A stretch of DNA of 21,011 nt, taken from CAZHZT01 sp964537285. Lineage in GTDB: Bacteria; Bacteroidota; Bacteroidia; Chitinophagales; Saprospiraceae. The stretch is taken from positions 1 through 21,011 of the forward strand of contig CAZHZT010000100.1 of NCBI GenBank assembly GCA_964537285.1, read 5' to 3'. The notes under the pieces were generated by a model. That model saw nothing but the letters and a program-made list of their open reading frames with translations. It was not told the DNA's origin and made no database searches. Below, piece after piece: positions 14,098 to 21,011 of the stretch; position 1 is the stretch's first letter, and each line of letters opens with the position of its first letter. Made by a program: the position numbers and the translations under genes.

Positions 14098-16812
14098 ATT
14101 TAGTTTTGCCAAACTTTCTTCTAATATTTTGATCCGAGCCTGGCCATCGGCCAGTTTTTTACGTTCTTTTTCTACTACGGCAACCGGAGCATTATTGACG
14201 AAGCGTTCGTTCCCAAGTTTTTTCATCACTTGCTTAACAAAGCCCTGCTGATGATCCAGTTCGCTTTGAAGTTTGGCTCTTTCTGCTTCTACATCGATCT
14301 CTTTGTTCAATTCCAGGAAGTACTTTTCGGTTCCGGAAACAAAGGCTATCGAACCGGCTACCTCCTCTTCATCCGTAAACTGAATATCGCCGAGGAAAGC
14401 CAGCTTGTGGATCATTTCTTCCAGGCCAGCCGTTTCAAAAAGCTGTTTAGCACCTTCTGAATTTACGACATAAAAATTAAGCGGATCTTTTTGCTTGATC
14501 CCATTCAGATTTCGAAGATCTCTCACTTTCGAGATTACATCCTTTGCTTTTTCAACCATTTTTACCAGCTCATTATCATACAATTGAGCTTTAGGGTATT
14601 GGCTGATCACACAGTCGTCTCCTTCTTTCCTTTCTTTCAATTGATGCCAGATTTCTTCGGTTACAAATGGCATGAAAGGATGCAAAATCGTCATCAGGTT
14701 TTCGAAGATATCGAGCGTTTTCCCGAGCGTATAGGCATCAATTGGAGCTTCATAGCCAGGCTTGATCATCTCCAGGTACCAAGAACAAAAATCCCCCCAG
14801 ATGAAAGAGTACAAAGACTTAATGGCCTCTGAAAGGCGGTAATCAACAAAGTTTTTCTCCAGCTCCTTAAGCTGCTGTTGAACTTTATTTTCAAACCAAT
14901 TGATAGCCAGTTTATTAACAACTGACGTCTCCAATTCGTCAGAAACTTCCCAGCTCTTGATAAGGCGAAGGGCATTCCACATTTTGTTGCAGAAGTTTAA
15001 ACCTTGCTCGCAAAGCTTACTTTCATCTTCTGCTTTTTGTGTTTCCGGATTAAAAGGCGCATCAAAGATAATGTCATTGCCCGCAGAGGCGCAGGATAGC
15101 ATTCCGAAGCGTACGCCATCCGCCCCGTAATTTTCGATCAACTGCAAGGCATCAGGAGAATTCCCCAGCGACTTGCTCATTTTGCGCCGCTTATTGTCCC
15201 GAACCATGCCTGTGAAATAAACATCACGGAAAGGCATACGGCCATTTTTAAGTACTTTTTCTAAGCCAAGAAGATCTCCTGACCATTCGTAACCGGCCAT
15301 AATCATTCTGGCTACCCAGAAAAACATGATATCCCAACCCGTAACCAAAAGATTTGTAGGATAGTAATAATCCAACTCTTCCTGATTTTCGTAACCATCA
15401 AAAACCGAGATAGGCCAAAGCCAGGATGAGAACCAGGTATCCAGTACATCTTCATCTTGTATTAGTTCATCAGCGGTAAGATCCGGGTTTTCCAGTTTTT
15501 TTCGTGCTTGTTCCAAGGCTTCATCAGCTGTTTCGGCTACGAAAATATGCTCTCCATAATACCAGGCCGGGATGCGCTGCCCCCACCACAATTGGCGAGA
15601 CACGCACCAGTCTCGTACATTTTCTTCTCTCAACCAGCTATTGTACATGTTCCACATCGACGCCGGATGGAAGGTTACATCTCCCGATTCTACAGCATGA
15701 AGAGCTACACGCGCCATTTCTTTCATATTCAGGAACCACTGAAGCGTAAGACGCGGCTCCACAACTGCCTTAGTTCGCTCCGAACGGCCAATACTTGTCT
15801 GGTAATCTTCCAAACCTTCCAAATGGCCAGATTCTTTCAACAGTTTCTTTATTTTTTTTCTGGCATCAAAGCGATCTTCCCCAACCAAGATTTGAGCTTT
15901 TTCATTCAGCTTTCCGTCGGGAGTAAGAATGTCCACCACTTCAAGATTATGGCGTTGCCCGATATCGTAGTCATTTTGGTCGTGTGCAGGTGTAACCTTT
16001 AGGGCGCCGGTACCGAATTCTCTGTCTACATAGCCATCCGCGATGATGGGAATAGGGCGATTGATTAAGGGAATAAGGGCGTTTTTCCCGATTATATCCT
16101 GATAACGATCATCATGAGGGTGAACAGCAATAGCCGTATCTGCCATGATAGTTTCCGGGCGTTGAGTAGCGATGATAACATGACGTCCTTCTTCGCCTTC
16201 AATATCATAGCGAATATGAAATAGTTGAGAATTTTCATCCTCGTAAATAACCTCCTCATTCGACAACACTGTCTGAGCGGCCGGATCCCAGTTGGTCATG
16301 CGTAAACCACGATAAATTTTCCCTTTTCGAAAAAGGTCGACAAAAACCTTGAGTACTGCTTTTGACAATTTATCTTCAAGGGTAAAGCGCGTACGCGACC
16401 AGTCACAAGAAGCTCCTAATTTTCTAAGTTGTGTCAGAATTTTCCCGCCGTATTCTTCTTTCCATTCCCAGGCGTACCCAAGAAATTCCTCCCGGCTTAG
16501 ATCTGACTTTTTGATTCCCTTTTCACGCAACATTTTCACTACTTTGGCCTCTGTTGCAATAGAAGCGTGGTCTGTACCTGGTACCCAACAAGCATTTTTG
16601 CCTTCCAGACGAGCTTTGCGAATAAAGATATCCTGAATGGTATTATTAAGCATGTGCCCCATGTGAAGGACTCCAGTCACATTGGGTGGCGGTATTACGA
16701 TAGTATATGGTTCTCTTTCATCAGGAACCGATTTGAAATAATCTTTTTGCATCCAGTATTCGTACCACTTGCTTTCAATCTCTTGTGGCGAATAACGTTT
16801 GGCCATCTCCAT
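14095..16812 (-). CDS. valS: Valyl-tRNA synthetase
   Basis: Charges tRNA-Val with valine in the cytoplasm. The 905-residue length is typical. The class I signature is present as NVTGVLHMGHMLNN (H50-H53) and the KMSKS loop at 544-548 (KRRKMSKSLGN). The CP1 editing domain is complete, with ATQRPETIMADTAIAVHP (215-232) and the GTGALKVTPAHDQNDYD region (267-283). The anticodon-binding helical domain follows, with FMPFVTEEIWHQL. The C-terminal coiled-coil tRNA arm is present (DVEAERAKLQSELDHQQG...RIKILEESLAKLN). Two in-frame ATGs, at 16812 and 16806, are both plausible; the second gives MAKRYSPQEIESKWYEYW. It starts 25 bp after the phosphatase gene on the same strand, which suggests co-transcription. 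The stop codon lies inside the terminator stem. Confidence 0.98.
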   Translation of the reverse strand: MEMAKRYSPQEIESKWYEYWMQKDYFKSVPDEREPYTIVIPPPNVTGVLHMGHMLNNTIQDIFIRKARLEGKNACWVPGTDHASIATEAKVVKMLREKGIKKSDLSREEFLGYAWEWKEEYGGKILTQLRKLGASCDWSRTRFTLEDKLSKAVLKVFVDLFRKGKIYRGLRMTNWDPAAQTVLSNEEVIYEDENSQLFHIRYDIEGEEGRHVIIATQRPETIMADTAIAVHPHDDRYQDIIGKNALIPLINRPIPIIADGYVDREFGTGALKVTPAHDQNDYDIGQRHNLEVVDILTPDGKLNEKAQILVGEDRFDARKKIKKLLKESGHLEGLEDYQTSIGRSERTKAVVEPRLTLQWFLNMKEMARVALHAVESGDVTFHPASMWNMYNSWLREENVRDWCVSRQLWWGQRIPAWYYGEHIFVAETADEALEQARKKLENPDLTADELIQDEDVLDTWFSSWLWPISVFDGYENQEELDYYYPTNLLVTGWDIMFFWVARMIMAGYEWSGDLLGLEKVLKNGRMPFRDVYFTGMVRDNKRRKMSKSLGNSPDALQLIENYGADGVRFGMLSCASAGNDIIFDAPFNPETQKAEDESKLCEQGLNFCNKMWNALRLIKSWEVSDELETSVVNKLAINWFENKVQQQLKELEKNFVDYRLSEAIKSLYSFIWGDFCSWYLEMIKPGYEAPIDAYTLGKTLDIFENLMTILHPFMPFVTEEIWHQLKERKEGDDCVISQYPKAQLYDNELVKMVEKAKDVISKVRDLRNLNGIKQKDPLNFYVVNSEGAKQLFETAGLEEMIHKLAFLGDIQFTDEEEVAGSIAFVSGTEKYFLELNKEIDVEAERAKLQSELDHQQGFVKQVMKKLGNERFVNNAPVAVVEKERKKLADGQARIKILEESLAKLN

Positions 16813-16837
16813 AGTGAAAATCTTGATTTTATTCCTA

Positions 16838-17353
16838 TTAATATTTTAACTCTAACACTACTGCCGGTTTATTAGGTTCCAAAGATACGACAAATAAATG
16901 ATCGTATTCATTGTAAGGGATATGTGTGTAACGATCTTCTCCGACTAAATAATTCATTAGCATTGGCACGGTATTCATGTGCCCAACCATAAGTACATTC
17001 CTATCTGCGTCTGACTCTCTGAGCTTCCTTACCAATGGAATTTGCAGCAAGGGGTTGTAAACCTGAACCTTTAAGTTCTGTTTTTCGGCCAAAGGTGAGG
17101 CCGTCTGTTGTGTTCGTTGGGTAGGGCTGGCAAAGATAGATGAAAAAGGTACTTTTTGTAAAATGTCTCTTAATCTATTTGCCCTCTGTAATCCTTCACG
17201 TGTTAGATCTGGATCTGGTCCGAAATCTTTTTCAGCATGACGCAGCAGGAAAAGAATGAGTCGTTCATCTGAGTGCCAGGAAGAAATGGGGAGGCTTTCA
17301 GAGGAAGAGGTATAGATAGAGCCATTTTCGATGCTAAGGACTTTATGAGTCAT
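16838..17353 (-). CDS. Histidine phosphatase superfamily protein (SixA/phosphoglycerate-mutase type)
   Basis: A 171-residue branch-1 histidine phosphatase. The catalytic motif is LLRHAEK (R38, H39); ASPTQRTQQTA supplies R80, and VGHMN supplies the second histidine, H125, followed by the usual PMLMNYLVGE. The acid residue region (QIPLVRKLRES) is shorter than in metabolic phosphoglycerate mutases, which fits the small SixA-like group acting on phosphoproteins or small phosphate esters. The substrate cannot be told from sequence. The first 30 residues (THKVLSIENGSIYTSSSES) are neither signal peptide nor part of the fold, so I call it cytoplasmic. It sits between lysA (53-bp gap) and valS (25-bp gap) on the same strand. 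Confidence 0.88.
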   Translation of the reverse strand: MTHKVLSIENGSIYTSSSESLPISSWHSDERLILFLLRHAEKDFGPDPDLTREGLQRANRLRDILQKVPFSSIFASPTQRTQQTASPLAEKQNLKVQVYNPLLQIPLVRKLRESDADRNVLMVGHMNTVPMLMNYLVGEDRYTHIPYNEYDHLFVVSLEPNKPAVVLELKY

Positions 17354-17376
17354 TGAATAAAATTCTTTTTAAAAAA

Positions 17377-17390
17377 GTTCTTTGACAAAT
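17377..17390. promoter_or_regulatory. GTTCTTTGACAAAT half-site upstream of the phosphatase gene
   Basis: The same 14-mer that forms the left part of the 7340-7364 palindrome occurs in the 53-bp gap between lysA and the phosphatase gene, 24 bp upstream of the latter's ATG. The second arm is absent here (TAATGATTG follows). It is listed because it recurs; its function is unknown. Confidence 0.3.
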
Positions 17391-17406
17391 TAATGATTGA
17401 TTTCCT

Positions 17407-18642
17407 TTACCAGTCCGTTATTTCTACCTGGCCGCGCAAGAGGTCCTGCAGGTTCTCTCTTTCCCGAATTAAATAATCCTTGCCATTATGGATCATTACT
17501 TCAGCCGGACGATAGCGGGAGTTATAATTCGATGCCATTGAAAAACAATAGGCCCCGGCATTTTGAAATGCCAGAATATCCCCTTCCCGGACATCATTGA
17601 GCAGTCGATTGACCCCGAAAGTATCTGTCTCACAAATGTAGCCTACTACTGTGTAAATGCGCTTACGCGCTTGAGGCTGGGAAATGTTCACAATATGATG
17701 ATAGGCATTATAAAACATAGGGCGAATCAGGTGGTTCATCCCGGAATCGATGCCTACAAAAATGGTAGAGGTGGTTTGCTTAATTACATTAACCTTCGCG
17801 AAAAAATACCCTGCCTCACTCACCAAAAACTTCCCTGGTTCGAACATTAAGCAAACATCCTTGCCATAGTCTTTACAAAAGGCATTAAACCGGCTGGATA
17901 TTTTCATTCCTAATTCCTCTATATCCGTACTGATATCGTCTTTTTTATACGGCACCTTAAAACCACTGCCAAAATCTATATAATCAAGATCTTCAAAGCC
18001 GGAAGCAATAGAAAACAAAATCTCTGCGCCCTGAAGAAACACCTCCGCATCCAGAATATCCGAGCCTGTATGCATATGCAATCCTTCTACCTTGATTCCG
18101 GTGGCCTCAACGATGCGTTTTAAATGGGGCACCTGATGAAAAGAGATCCCAAATTTGGAATCGATATGGCCCACAGATATTTTAGAACTTCCTCCGGCCA
18201 TAATATGCGGATTAATCCGAATGCAAACCGGATAATCCGGATAATCGTGACCGAATTGCTCCAGGATGGACAAATTATCGATATTAACCCGGACGCCAAG
18301 TGATATAGCTCTTTCAATCTCAGCCATATTCACACAATTAGGGGTATATATGATATCTTTAGGACTATAACCTGCATGCAGGCCAAGCTGTACTTCCTGG
18401 ATAGAAACCGTATCCAGCCCGGCTCCCAGCTTGTTAAATACTTTTAATACATTTATATTGGTTAAAGATTTGCAGGCGTAATTGATTTTCAGCCGGTTTA
18501 CACTGAATGCATCAATCATGCGTTTATATTGATGTTCCATGACTGAGCTGTCATACAAATAGAGCGGGCAACCATATTGCTCGCAAATCTTCTCAGGGTC
18601 TATCCCTGAAGGCAATAAATATTTATTTTCAAGTAACTCCAC
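17407..18642 (-). CDS. lysA: Diaminopimelate decarboxylase
   Basis: Catalyses the last step of lysine biosynthesis, PLP-dependent decarboxylation of meso-diaminopimelate. The product is 411 residues, a fold-III alanine-racemase-like barrel. K58 in INYACKSLTN is the PLP Schiff-base lysine (the usual context is YAxKAN). H191 in GLHMHTGSDI stacks on the cofactor, DFGSGFKVPY (223-232) and EPGK (268-271) bind phosphate, and CETDTFGVNR (337-346) holds the active-site cysteine and substrate-binding residues. GAYCFSMASNYNSRYRPAEV is the usual C-terminal signature. No ATG is available; GTG at 18642 gives the expected N-terminus. It is first in a minus-strand series with the phosphatase and valS. A 78-bp imperfect hairpin lies just upstream, in the region shared with the divergent sigma-factor gene. 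Confidence 0.94.
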   Translation of the reverse strand: MELLENKYLLPSGIDPEKICEQYGCPLYLYDSSVMEHQYKRMIDAFSVNRLKINYACKSLTNINVLKVFNKLGAGLDTVSIQEVQLGLHAGYSPKDIIYTPNCVNMAEIERAISLGVRVNIDNLSILEQFGHDYPDYPVCIRINPHIMAGGSSKISVGHIDSKFGISFHQVPHLKRIVEATGIKVEGLHMHTGSDILDAEVFLQGAEILFSIASGFEDLDYIDFGSGFKVPYKKDDISTDIEELGMKISSRFNAFCKDYGKDVCLMFEPGKFLVSEAGYFFAKVNVIKQTTSTIFVGIDSGMNHLIRPMFYNAYHHIVNISQPQARKRIYTVVGYICETDTFGVNRLLNDVREGDILAFQNAGAYCFSMASNYNSRYRPAEVMIHNGKDYLIRERENLQDLLRGQVEITDW

Positions 18643-18660
18643 TGGCCAAAAATGTTTATT

Positions 18661-18738
18661 GAAGTGCCTAAAAAGTAATTCACCGTCCTTGGAAAGGAAA
18701 TTTTGTCCAAGGGTAGTAAATTACGTTTTAATAACTTC
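18661..18738. repeat. Imperfect 33-nt-arm inverted repeat between lysA and the sigma gene
   Basis: 18661-18693 (starting GAAGTGCCTAAAAAGTAATT) and 18706-18738 match as inverted copies at 25 of 33 positions; CCTTGGA/TCCAAGG closes the inner end. It starts 19 bp upstream of the lysA GTG and ends 58 bp before the earliest sigma-gene start. It therefore lies in a divergent promoter region, where a terminator role is unlikely. Confidence 0.6.
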
Positions 18739-18795
18739 CTTTAAAAAAAAGCGTCGCAAAATTAAAAAAAAGCTTTTTCTCTGCACACCAAAATA

Positions 18796-19446
18796 TTGAT
18801 AATTGACATCTTGAGTTTAAAGGGCTTAGAAAGTTTAGACGTTCTTAACTTTCTAAACGCTTTAAAAAACAGAAAAACTACCGAATTGACTGAACAGGAT
18901 ATCATACAAGGCTGTAAGAAGCAAAAACGCAAGGCCCAGAAAGCCTTATACGATCGATACGCTCCGATTTTATTCGGTTTGTGTAAGCGTTATGTTTCTA
19001 ATAGGCAAGATGCGGAAGATGTCCTGGTAGAGGGTATGTATAAAATTATGGTAAAGATTGATCAATATTCCGGGCAGGGAAGTTTTGAGGGTTGGATGAA
19101 GCGGATTATGGTCAATGAAGCCCTTATGTTTTTAAGGAAAAAACAAGTGTTTACAGTCGATATTGAAAAAGCTGATCACAAAAGCAGTCAAATGATTTCG
19201 GTAGAAGATGAATTGGCCGAAAAAGACATTTTAAACTTACTTGACCAATTACCCGCAGGTTACAGAACCGTGTTTAACCTTTACGTCATTGAAGGTTATA
19301 AACACCGAGAAATTGCAGAATTGCTGGGAATTAGCATTAACACCTCGAAATCTCAATTGATATTAGCTAAAAAGAAATTACGCTCTTTAACCAGGCAAAT
19401 TTTCATCGGGAAAGATGCGCCCCAATGTAGCTCTCCCAATGAATGA
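18796..19446 (+). CDS. ECF-type RNA polymerase sigma factor
   Basis: An extracytoplasmic-function sigma factor of the Bacteroidetes kind. Region 2: QKALYDRYAPILFGLCKRY, NRQDAEDVLVEGMYKIMV, then FEGWMKRIMVNEALMFLRKK (the -10 recognition and melting helices). Region 4: DILNLLDQLPAGYRTVFNLYVIEGYKHREIAELLGIS, then the recognition helix NTSKSQLILAKKKLRSL. The start is uncertain because there is no ATG: TTG at 18796 opens the frame, while TTG at 18886 would give M-T-E-Q-D-I-I-Q-G-C, which is how such proteins normally begin, and I favour it slightly. The gene is followed 47 bp later by a membrane protein that is a likely regulator. It is divergent from lysA. Confidence 0.9.
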   Translation: MIIDILSLKGLESLDVLNFLNALKNRKTTELTEQDIIQGCKKQKRKAQKALYDRYAPILFGLCKRYVSNRQDAEDVLVEGMYKIMVKIDQYSGQGSFEGWMKRIMVNEALMFLRKKQVFTVDIEKADHKSSQMISVEDELAEKDILNLLDQLPAGYRTVFNLYVIEGYKHREIAELLGISINTSKSQLILAKKKLRSLTRQIFIGKDAPQCSSPNE

Positions 19447-19493
19447 TTACCTGACTGGCAGAAAAATTGAATCAAGATCCAAGAAGCAGCATC

Positions 19494-20753
19494 ATGAATT
19501 TACCATTTAATATATTTGACGCCATTCGGCGCAACCAATCCAAACTCGACGAAAGGCCTTCACCCCGGGCTTGGAATCGCCTGGAACAACGCCTGAACGC
19601 GCGGCGGAGGAAGCGGTTCGTTTATGTTTCGCAGCAATGGAGCATAGCCGCTCTCGTTTGTGGCGTAGTATTTTTTATTGCATTAATTATTTATTTGAAA
19701 AAAGTCGAAGACCAATTTGCATACGGGCAACTGGCTTCACTGGAAAAATTGCATTTAAATGAATCGCCTGATCATGAAGGCCTCCAATGGGTGAGAATAT
19801 CCCAATCGATTTATAAAAATCCTAAAAATTATGATCAAATAGCCTCCTTGAATGTCTCCCCAAATTATCTCGAAAAAAAATACGCCGGAAGAAAAAATGG
19901 CCCTATTGATAAGCTTCCTCCTAAAAGCCCCGAAGCCTTAAATTACAGTAAACCTTCCAACGAGCTACCAATTGCTCAGTTAAAACCAACACATTCAGCT
20001 TCAGAAAAGGATTCTGAACCCACTGAAAGCGCAGGTTTTGAATTAGAAGAAATTCCTTTTATTGTCGATTTTAGATACTTTGAGGATCGCGCTATCGCGA
20101 ACAAAGCTCTGGAGCTGGAACCCAAGGAGATAACACCGCCAAGAGCTAATAGTGATTTAAGGCTGAGCGCTCCGGATTTATATCTAAAACCTGAAAACCG
20201 GGAAGTGGCTGCTATTGAAAACCTAAGAAATCTTGAAACTGACGCAGAGGTTGAAAATGAAGCACAGTTCTTTGCTTTGGATGGTCATCAGGATTTAAAG
20301 AAGTCCATTTCAGCTGCTCCTCCCATAAAAGAAGGAATGGCAAGAAGCATTCCCAGAAAAAAACAGCTCCATTCACCTCAAAAAGAAGGGATATTTGATT
20401 GGCTTCAGGGGAAATGGGTAGCAAAAACCGATAAACTGACCGCTAATTTCAAAAAGCTGACTGCTTCATCATTCGATATTCAGATTGAAGGCGTAAAAGA
20501 ATCCCCGTCTTTTTCTTTCAAACTTTTGATCGAAAATGAGCAATGGTGGCTGGAATATGAATCTGGTGATGGAAGATTAAAGCTTCCCTTAAATGAAACA
20601 GCCACCGGAAAAAATAGGCAATATGTTTTTCAGGATGGAGAGCATGAAGTAGTATTGACTTCTGAAAAAGATGAGAAGCAACTCAAACTTCTTATTAGAG
20701 GTTTTGCTTTGGATAGAGAGTTCGAGGTGAATTTATTAAAAGCTGAAAATTAA
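19494..20753 (+). CDS. Single-pass membrane protein, putative anti-sigma partner with a C-terminal lipocalin-like (DUF6265-like) domain
   Basis: A 419-residue protein. The N-terminal cytoplasmic stretch (1-48) reads FNIFDAIRRNQSKLDERPSPRAWNRLEQRLNARRRK, like the short amphipathic segment of Bacteroidetes anti-sigma proteins encoded after ECF sigma genes. One membrane helix (about 49-68, SIAALVCGVVFFIALIIYL) follows. Then comes a long, charged, low-complexity linker (about 70-300) and a C-terminal domain (about 305-419) starting IFDWLQGKWVAKTDK and containing WWLEYESGDGRLKLPL, YVFQDGEHEVVL and a beta-rich end. The order (WLxGxW, then a beta barrel with 'YVFxxxxHE') recalls DUF6265-like lipocalin-type domains. 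The ATG at 19494 is chosen over TTG at 19467 (nine extra residues). The anti-sigma role is inferred from position and layout; the domain call is by eye. Confidence 0.6.
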   Translation: MNLPFNIFDAIRRNQSKLDERPSPRAWNRLEQRLNARRRKRFVYVSQQWSIAALVCGVVFFIALIIYLKKVEDQFAYGQLASLEKLHLNESPDHEGLQWVRISQSIYKNPKNYDQIASLNVSPNYLEKKYAGRKNGPIDKLPPKSPEALNYSKPSNELPIAQLKPTHSASEKDSEPTESAGFELEEIPFIVDFRYFEDRAIANKALELEPKEITPPRANSDLRLSAPDLYLKPENREVAAIENLRNLETDAEVENEAQFFALDGHQDLKKSISAAPPIKEGMARSIPRKKQLHSPQKEGIFDWLQGKWVAKTDKLTANFKKLTASSFDIQIEGVKESPSFSFKLLIENEQWWLEYESGDGRLKLPLNETATGKNRQYVFQDGEHEVVLTSEKDEKQLKLLIRGFALDREFEVNLLKAEN

Positions 20754-20761
20754 GTACAACA

Positions 20762-20886
20762 AAATTTCGTTTCCTTTTCTCTTCCATTTCGTTGGAAAGC
20801 ATCGCCGTAGCTTTGACTCCCGAAAACATTCGGGACAAGTTATGCCTACGTTTTCCGCCTCATGGAAGAAAAAAGGTTCCAAATTT
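20762..20886 (+). terminator. 125-nt multi-stem hairpin after the sigma/membrane-protein genes
   Basis: The base arms 20762-20787 and 20862-20886 (AAATTT..CCTTTT.TCTTCCAT and inverse) pair with one gap and a few mismatches. Inside are CGTAG/CTACG (20806-20810/20846-20850) and a perfect tip stem, TCCCGAA/TTCGGGA (20818-20824/20829-20835). It starts 8 bp past the stop codon and probably ends the two-gene unit. Its tip resembles the GAAAATTC centre of the repeats at 91 and 5702. Confidence 0.6.
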
Positions 20887-21011
20887 TTAGACTAAACTTA
20901 ATCTTATTGGTTATATATTATTTTTTTTTAAAATACGACTTAGTAATAAAAGACATGCCTAATTTCTTCTGAGTAGTGCTAGCATCAATGTCGTCAACTT
21001 AAGCTCTTTAT

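Noticed and set aside
15508..16002. 164-codon plus-strand open frame opposite valS.
   Set aside because: It is antisense to the well-conserved editing domain of valS, and its composition shows no protein-like pattern. Treated as chance.
20961..21009. Possible C-terminal end of a minus-strand gene entering from the right edge (frame ending ...LMLALLRRN then TAG).
   Set aside because: Only 16 codons are inside the window, no family is recognisable, and the other two frames close with stops within the same stretch. It cannot be supported without downstream sequence.

Overview
The window looks like chromosomal DNA of a member of the Bacteroidota, most likely a marine or sludge-type Saprospirales relative. 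The main reasons are a large secreted protein ending in a type IX secretion (T9SS) sorting domain and carrying Saprospiria-style extracellular modules, A/T-rich start regions without clear Shine-Dalgarno sequences, a Bacteroidetes-type ECF sigma factor followed by an anti-sigma-like membrane protein, and moderate-to-low GC. The order-level placement is an inference. I see no rRNA, tRNA, CRISPR array, prophage or insertion sequence.

Layout. 1-200: leader with a 19-bp-arm palindrome. 201-2249 (+): polyphosphate kinase ppk1, convergent with a THUMP-domain 23S rRNA methyltransferase (2315-3487, -). The two share a perfect 36-bp-stem bidirectional terminator. A 39-codon membrane miniprotein lies upstream of the methyltransferase (3553-3672, -). 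Then come the carboxyltransferase (beta) subunit of a methylcrotonyl-CoA-type carboxylase (3815-5449, -), a DegP/HtrA serine protease (5777-7300, -), a 516-bp intergenic stretch filled with hairpins, and an OmpA-like coiled-coil lipoprotein (7817-8785, -). Divergent from the last, across only 41 bp, is a lipoprotein with an inorganic-pyrophosphatase fold that has lost its catalytic residues (8827-9423, +), followed by a FemAB/GNAT-like protein (9560-10759, +). Convergent to that is a 1005-residue T9SS-secreted protein with PKD-like, dockerin-like and cohesin-like modules (10875-13892, -). A housekeeping cluster on the minus strand, lysA > SixA-like phosphatase > valS (18642 down to 14095), ends in a perfect 39-bp-stem terminator. 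Divergent from lysA are an ECF sigma factor (18796-19446, +) and a single-pass membrane protein that is probably its partner (19494-20753, +). The last 258 bp hold a long hairpin and no supported gene.

Biology. The minus-strand lysA-phosphatase-valS genes are tightly spaced and probably co-transcribed. The sigma/membrane-protein pair looks like a cell-surface signalling unit. HtrA, the two lipoproteins and the T9SS protein are envelope functions.

The most unusual feature is structural. Most of the larger intergenic gaps contain a long inverted repeat (25-51 nt arms), some perfect, some eroded, and several reach into the stop codons of the flanking genes. Two of them share a core (GAGTCAT..GAAAATTC..ATGACTC), and a second palindromic motif (GTTCTTTGACAAATTGT-type) recurs at gene starts and ends. 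The most unusual protein is the catalytically dead pyrophosphatase-like lipoprotein, encoded back to back with an OmpA-like lipoprotein that also lacks its signature aspartate.
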